The position numbers were made by a program, and so were the translations under genes. From Thermogemmatispora carboxidivorans (GTDB lineage: Bacteria; Chloroflexota; Ktedonobacteria; Ktedonobacterales; Ktedonobacteraceae), in assembly GCF_000702505.1 (NCBI RefSeq), contig NZ_JNIM01000001.1:3534001-3598000 (forward strand): a stretch of 64,000 bases of DNA, read 5' to 3'. Positions 60,266 through 64,000 of this stretch are shown piece after piece (the first letter of the stretch is position 1; each line of letters begins with the position of its first letter). The notes beneath the pieces were generated by a model that saw only the letters and a program-made list of their open reading frames with translations, had not been told where the DNA came from and did no database searches.

Positions 60266-61537
60266 ATGTCCCTACAGTCTGAGCCACAGCGGGCCGACGA
60301 TCTCTATGCCACCCTGGCCATTAGCGCAGAGGAGGCCAGAACCGGCACCAGCCGCATGCTCACTCTCCCCGACGGGCGCCAGCTCCCGCTGACGCTCCCG
60401 GCGGGTGTGCAATCAGGCCAGCGTCTTAGCGTTGCCAACCAGGGACGGCGTCGAGAAGACGGCAGCTACGGCTCGCTCCAGCTCACGATCATCGTGCTGC
60501 CCGGGCCACCCCTGGGCGGACCAGGCGGACCCTCCTCAGAGGAAGAGGTCCCCACCCAGCTTGCCAGCGATCGGCTCCAGTCAGCGGCTCCTGCCGCGCT
60601 CGTCTCCTCTTCCTCAACGATGGGGCAGACGGCGCCCCCACCTCCCCATACGCCGGGGCCCCTTCCACCGATCTCGTCGTCTCCATCGCTCGCCCAGCAG
60701 TGGTCGGCCCCGGCTCAGGGCAAGGGTACCAACCCGCGCCGTCGCCTCTGGCTGATCGCGACCGTGGTCATCTTGCTCATAGTGATCAGCAGCGCGGTTC
60801 TGCTGGGCCTGCATCAGCAGCAACAGACCCAGGAGCAGGCCCGCGCAACAGCCACCAGCCTCGCCGCTACCGCCTCTGTAGCGACCAAGCAGGCAGGTAT
60901 TAAGGCCAGCGCTGTGGCTCAGGCCACGGCTGACGCCCAGGCAACCGCTTCGGTCATCGCCGCCTATCCCAATCCCTACCCTTCGGGTGGCAGCAAGCTG
61001 GTACTCTACGCCCCCTTGAGCGATGCGCGCAACAGCATCGGCTGGGAAACCGGTGTCCATTGCATCTTCCGCTCCGGGGCCTATCACGTCGTGAGCCAGG
61101 ACCCCCGCTACTTCGATCACTGCAGCAATGGCATGAGCTACAGCGACTTCACGCTCGAAGTCGAGATGACCATCGTGGCTGGGGATCAGGGCGGGCTGCT
61201 TTTCCGGGGAGCAGATATCGATAACGACCACTATTATCTCTTCCAGGTCGGCACCACCGGCATCTATGCGCTTTTCGCCTACACCGGCGGCGACGATGTC
61301 GATGAGCTGACGCGCGGGATCGCCCTGAACTACCAGCGCGGCCTCGGCCAGACCAATCTCCTGGCACTCGTGGCTCGCGGCAACAGTCTGACCCTCTATC
61401 TCAATCACGATCCCGTGGTGCAAATCAGCGACGGACACTATCGGGCCGGACAGCTGGCCCTGCTGGCTGTGCCACTCGTCGATGGCGGACAACCAACAGA
61501 TGTGGCCTATCGCCATCTCAAAGTCTGGACTTTCTAA
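60266..61537 (+). CDS. Membrane protein combining DnaJ-C-like, transmembrane and LamG-like domains
   Basis: A 423-residue protein of odd design. Residues 10-80 resemble the C-terminal substrate-binding domain of DnaJ/CbpA: LYATLAISAEEARTGTSRML, then LPLTLPAGVQSGQRLSVANQ and GSLQLTIIVLPG, but no J-domain is present. A Pro/Ser-rich linker leads to a membrane helix at about 159-182, a small Ala/Thr coiled region and an external domain (about 240-423) with DFTLEVEMTIVAGDQGGLLF and HYYLFQVGTTGIYALF, the pattern of LamG or 3-keto-disaccharide-hydrolase-like jelly rolls. The outer part may bind glycans. ATG 60266 has GGAGG 11 bases upstream. Function unknown. Confidence 0.72.
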   Translation: MSLQSEPQRADDLYATLAISAEEARTGTSRMLTLPDGRQLPLTLPAGVQSGQRLSVANQGRRREDGSYGSLQLTIIVLPGPPLGGPGGPSSEEEVPTQLASDRLQSAAPAALVSSSSTMGQTAPPPPHTPGPLPPISSSPSLAQQWSAPAQGKGTNPRRRLWLIATVVILLIVISSAVLLGLHQQQQTQEQARATATSLAATASVATKQAGIKASAVAQATADAQATASVIAAYPNPYPSGGSKLVLYAPLSDARNSIGWETGVHCIFRSGAYHVVSQDPRYFDHCSNGMSYSDFTLEVEMTIVAGDQGGLLFRGADIDNDHYYLFQVGTTGIYALFAYTGGDDVDELTRGIALNYQRGLGQTNLLALVARGNSLTLYLNHDPVVQISDGHYRAGQLALLAVPLVDGGQPTDVAYRHLKVWTF

Positions 61538-61554
61538 ATCCCATGTGAATGGTG

Positions 61555-61560
61555 TATAAT
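61555..61560 (+). promoter_or_regulatory. Perfect -10 before miaB
   Basis: TATAAT at 61555-61560, preceded directly by TG, 18 bases after the upstream stop codon and 168 before the miaB start. No clear -35. Confidence 0.4.
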
Positions 61561-61727
61561 ACCCAGCCAGGAAAAAGAGACTGATCCGGAAAGCAGGGCT
61601 ACCAGCCAACCAGCCAGCCAGCTAACACAGGGTAGGCAGGTAGAGGCGAGAGAAGCAGCCAGAGGATGCGAAGAACCGAAAGAAGCATGCATGTAAAGCC
61701 TTGAGGCTCGGAGAGGGACGATCCATC

Positions 61728-63299
61728 ATGACCACAACTGCCACCATTCCCAAGGGGAAGTACCACATCTGGACGGTCGGCTGTCAGATGAATCAGGCCG
61801 ACTCGCAGCGCATTCAGAGCATGCTTGATGAACTGGGGTGGGAAGAGGCGAGCCTGGAGCAGGCTAATTTGGTCGTACTCAATACCTGCAGCGTGCGCCA
61901 GGCCCCCGAGGAGAAGGCCCATAATCTGCTGGTGCGCCTCAAGCAGATGAAGGAACGGCGCAGCGATCTGCTGATCGCTCTGATGGGCTGCATGATCGGC
62001 AACCAAAAGACCATCGACGAGCTGACGCGCCGCTATCCCCATATCGATCTGCTCTTCAAGGTAGAGCAGGCCGATATCCTGCCGCGCTTCCTCGAAGAGC
62101 GCTGGACGCCTATCTCCGGAGCGGGCTGCCTGGATATCGAATATCAGGATGAGAGCGGCCAGCTGCATCAGCTCCAGCCGCTGTCGTGGGAAGCGGAGGC
62201 GGAGGAGCCCTCCCGCCAGAGCCAGCCGACGCCGACCATCGCCACCTCGCTCAACCGCAGCGGGCAGCGCACGGTCCTGCCAATGGCGATCACGCCACGC
62301 CCCGGCGAGCGCGTGGCCCATTATCCGACGAAGATCGAGGCGCGCTATGTGGCGCCTACCGCCTGGCTGCCGGTGATCTTGGGCTGCAATAAGGTCTGCA
62401 CCTACTGCATCGTCCCCTACCGCCGGGGCCGGGAGCGGAGTCGGCCACTGGAGGAGGTCTACGCTGAGGCCCAGTCGTTGGTGGCCAAGGGCGCCCGCGA
62501 GCTGACGCTGCTCGGCCAGACCATCGAAGCCTACGGCCTCGATCTGCCCGGTCAGCCCGATCTGGCCGACTTGATGGAGAAGCTGAGCGAGATCAACGGC
62601 CTCAAGCGCATCCGCTTCATGACCTCCTACCCGCGTCACATGACGGATCGCATGATCCAGCGCATGGCGGCCCTGCCCAAGGTCTGCGAGCATGTCAATA
62701 TTCCTGTGCAGTCGGGCGATGACGCCGTGCTGCGCCGCATGAAGCGCGGCTATACCATAGCCGAGTACCGCGAGCTGATCGCCAGGCTGCGCGCCTGGTG
62801 GCCCGGCGTGACGCTCTCGACGGATGTCATCGTCGGCTTCTGCGGCGAGAGCGAGGAGGAGTTTCAGCATACGCTCGACCTGCTGGAGGAGATCCGCTTC
62901 GATGTGGTTCACGTGGCCGCCTACTCACCTCGCCCGGGCACGGTGGCGGCCCGCTGGTCCGACGATGTGCCGCTGGTTGAGAAGAAGCGCCGGCTGCACG
63001 CCGTTGAGGAACTGCAGGCCCGCATTGCGCTGGAGCTGAATGAGCAGTACGTGGGACGAGTGGAGGAGGTGCTGATCGAGGAGAGCAATACGCTGCATGG
63101 CCGCCGTCAGTGGAAGGGCCGCAACCGCGGCAATAAGCTGGTCTACTTCCCTCCCGCTGATGACGAAGGACATCTGTCCTTCCACGATGGACGCGAGGCG
63201 GGCGTCGATCTGGAGGCGCTGCACCCCGGCGACCTGGTGCAGGTGCGCATCGAGCGCGCTACGGCCTGGTCCTTGCAGGGTTGCGCCGTTGCGGTATAA
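61728..63299 (+). CDS. miaB: tRNA-2-methylthio-N6-dimethylallyladenosine synthase
   Basis: Radical-SAM enzyme that adds a methylthio group to i6A37 of tRNA. The N-terminal MTTase domain has the three cluster Cys in TVGCQMNQADSQR, NTCSVRQAPEEKAHN and ALMGCM. The radical-SAM cluster is CNKVCTYCIVPYRRGRERSR, and a C-terminal TRAM-type domain ends the protein. At 523 residues it is some 70 longer than usual, mostly from an insert between the two domains (about 135-205, Gln/Ser/Thr-rich). NTCSVR points to MiaB rather than RimO or MtaB. ATG 61728 is chosen after GAGAGGG. A TPR gene follows after 63 bases. Confidence 0.95.
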   Translation: MTTTATIPKGKYHIWTVGCQMNQADSQRIQSMLDELGWEEASLEQANLVVLNTCSVRQAPEEKAHNLLVRLKQMKERRSDLLIALMGCMIGNQKTIDELTRRYPHIDLLFKVEQADILPRFLEERWTPISGAGCLDIEYQDESGQLHQLQPLSWEAEAEEPSRQSQPTPTIATSLNRSGQRTVLPMAITPRPGERVAHYPTKIEARYVAPTAWLPVILGCNKVCTYCIVPYRRGRERSRPLEEVYAEAQSLVAKGARELTLLGQTIEAYGLDLPGQPDLADLMEKLSEINGLKRIRFMTSYPRHMTDRMIQRMAALPKVCEHVNIPVQSGDDAVLRRMKRGYTIAEYRELIARLRAWWPGVTLSTDVIVGFCGESEEEFQHTLDLLEEIRFDVVHVAAYSPRPGTVAARWSDDVPLVEKKRRLHAVEELQARIALELNEQYVGRVEEVLIEESNTLHGRRQWKGRNRGNKLVYFPPADDEGHLSFHDGREAGVDLEALHPGDLVQVRIERATAWSLQGCAVAV

Positions 63300-63362
63300 T
63301 AGGCGGGCCAGGCCCTGGCCCGCGGCATTTCGCAATTCGTTCGTAGATGGAGGTGGCTTCTG

Positions 63363-64000
63363 ATGACGCAAGCGCTATCGGCGGAGGAGAAGGCCCGGCT
63401 GAAGAAGCAGTGGACGGAGCTGGCCATTCAGCAGGCCCTGGCTAGCCAGTGGCAGGAAGCGGTAGTCACGAATAAGAATATCTTGAACCTCTTCCCAAAT
63501 GAGGCCGAGGCCTACAATCGCCTGGGCAAGGCCTACCGCGAGCTGGGTATGTACGCCGAGGCCCGCGAGGCCTACTCACAGACGCTCAAGCTCAATCCCA
63601 ATAACACGATCGCGCGCAAGAATCTGGAACAGCTCGCTTTGATCCAGGAGGATCAGGCCCGCGTCAATGCCGCCACTGTCGCTATCGACCCGGTGATCTT
63701 CAATGAGGAGCCAGGCAAGCGGACGACCACCGACCTGCTCAACCTGGCCGAACCCCAGGTGCTTGCCCGCGTCAGCACTGGCGAGAAGGTCCAGCTTGAG
63801 CGCGACGGCCATGCGATCTACGTGCACTCCGCTACAGGTGAGCGAATCGGCCAGATTGAGCCGCGGCTGGCTAACCGCCTGATCACCTTGATGGAGCACG
63901 GCAATCGCTATGAGGCCGCGATCTCAACACTGGATAACAACCACGTCCGCGTGGTGATCAGCGAGTCCTATCAGCACCCGAGCATGGTGGGTACGGTGAG
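63363..64000 (+). CDS. TPR protein, 5' part
   Basis: Open to the window end (at least 212 codons). It begins with a charged helix and two TPR units, WQEAVVTNKNILNLFPNEAE then AYNRLGKAYRELGMYAEARE, and AYSQTLKLNPNNTIARKNLE. After about 110 a different region with beta character follows (EKVQLERDGHAIYVHSATGE, RIGQIEPRLANRLITLMEHG), so it is not repeats only. GGAGG lies 9 bases before the ATG. It is probably cotranscribed with miaB, 63 bases upstream. Role unknown; the C-terminus is outside the window. Confidence 0.85.
   Translation, partial: MTQALSAEEKARLKKQWTELAIQQALASQWQEAVVTNKNILNLFPNEAEAYNRLGKAYRELGMYAEAREAYSQTLKLNPNNTIARKNLEQLALIQEDQARVNAATVAIDPVIFNEEPGKRTTTDLLNLAEPQVLARVSTGEKVQLERDGHAIYVHSATGERIGQIEPRLANRLITLMEHGNRYEAAISTLDNNHVRVVISESYQHPSMVGTV

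Overview
The window reads as chromosomal DNA of a GC-rich, aerobic, heterotrophic bacterium. The best guess, an inference from gene content and not a database match, is a thermophilic or soil member of the Chloroflexota, class Ktedonobacteria (Thermogemmatispora-like). Pointers are the many proteins with Pro/Gln-rich cytosolic tails before a membrane segment, kinase-like plus FHA proteins, large BTAD-type regulators, a form II carbon-monoxide-dehydrogenase-like operon, and mostly single genes or short operons on both strands. No rRNA, tRNA, CRISPR array, transposase or prophage gene was recognised.

Layout. 1-3.8 kb: aromatic amino acid genes trpB (3' part)-trpA-aroH-aroF. 4-10 kb: a membrane-anchored alpha/beta hydrolase, a zinc-ribbon protein and two paralogous membrane proteins. 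10-14 kb: a MoxR/CoxD-like ATPase, a CoxE-like VWA protein and two XdhC/CoxI proteins, a maturation module for molybdenum hydroxylases. 14-22.5 kb: LCP ligase, kinase-like/FHA protein, homoserine dehydrogenase, MurJ flippase and mannose-1-phosphate guanylyltransferase. 22.5-34 kb: a small membrane protein, gamma-glutamyltransferase, oligoendopeptidase F, a hydrolase, a membrane protein, an endonuclease III homologue, thioredoxin reductase and a GH15 glucoamylase/trehalase-like enzyme. 34-44.3 kb: small hypotheticals, DUF1786, a HTH protein, a candidate structured RNA, SCP2, QueD, patatin, membrane proteins, an SDR, an M29 aminopeptidase and a His/Gly-rich protein.

44.4-52.7 kb is the most unusual part. 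A BTAD-type regulator, a cupin and four tandem SAM-dependent methyltransferases lie head to tail on the minus strand, with a divergent TPR protein beside them. The methyltransferase start codons are exactly 912 bp apart. The proteins are almost identical over the N-terminal SAM-binding part and diverge in the C-terminal third. 52.8-57 kb holds coxS-coxL-coxM in form II order with the AYRGAGR active-site loop; its likely maturation genes lie about 40 kb away. 57-64 kb: nicotinate phosphoribosyltransferase with a palindromic leader element, two membrane proteins (one pairing a DnaJ-C-like segment with a LamG-like domain), MiaB and the start of a TPR protein.

Promoters. Many intergenic regions carry a TGn extended -10 hexamer (TGCTATACT, TGCTATAAT, TGGTATACT), often without a convincing -35. 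Starts were chosen by Shine-Dalgarno position and family alignment, so several genes are shorter than the longest open frame. Family assignments rest on motifs read by eye.
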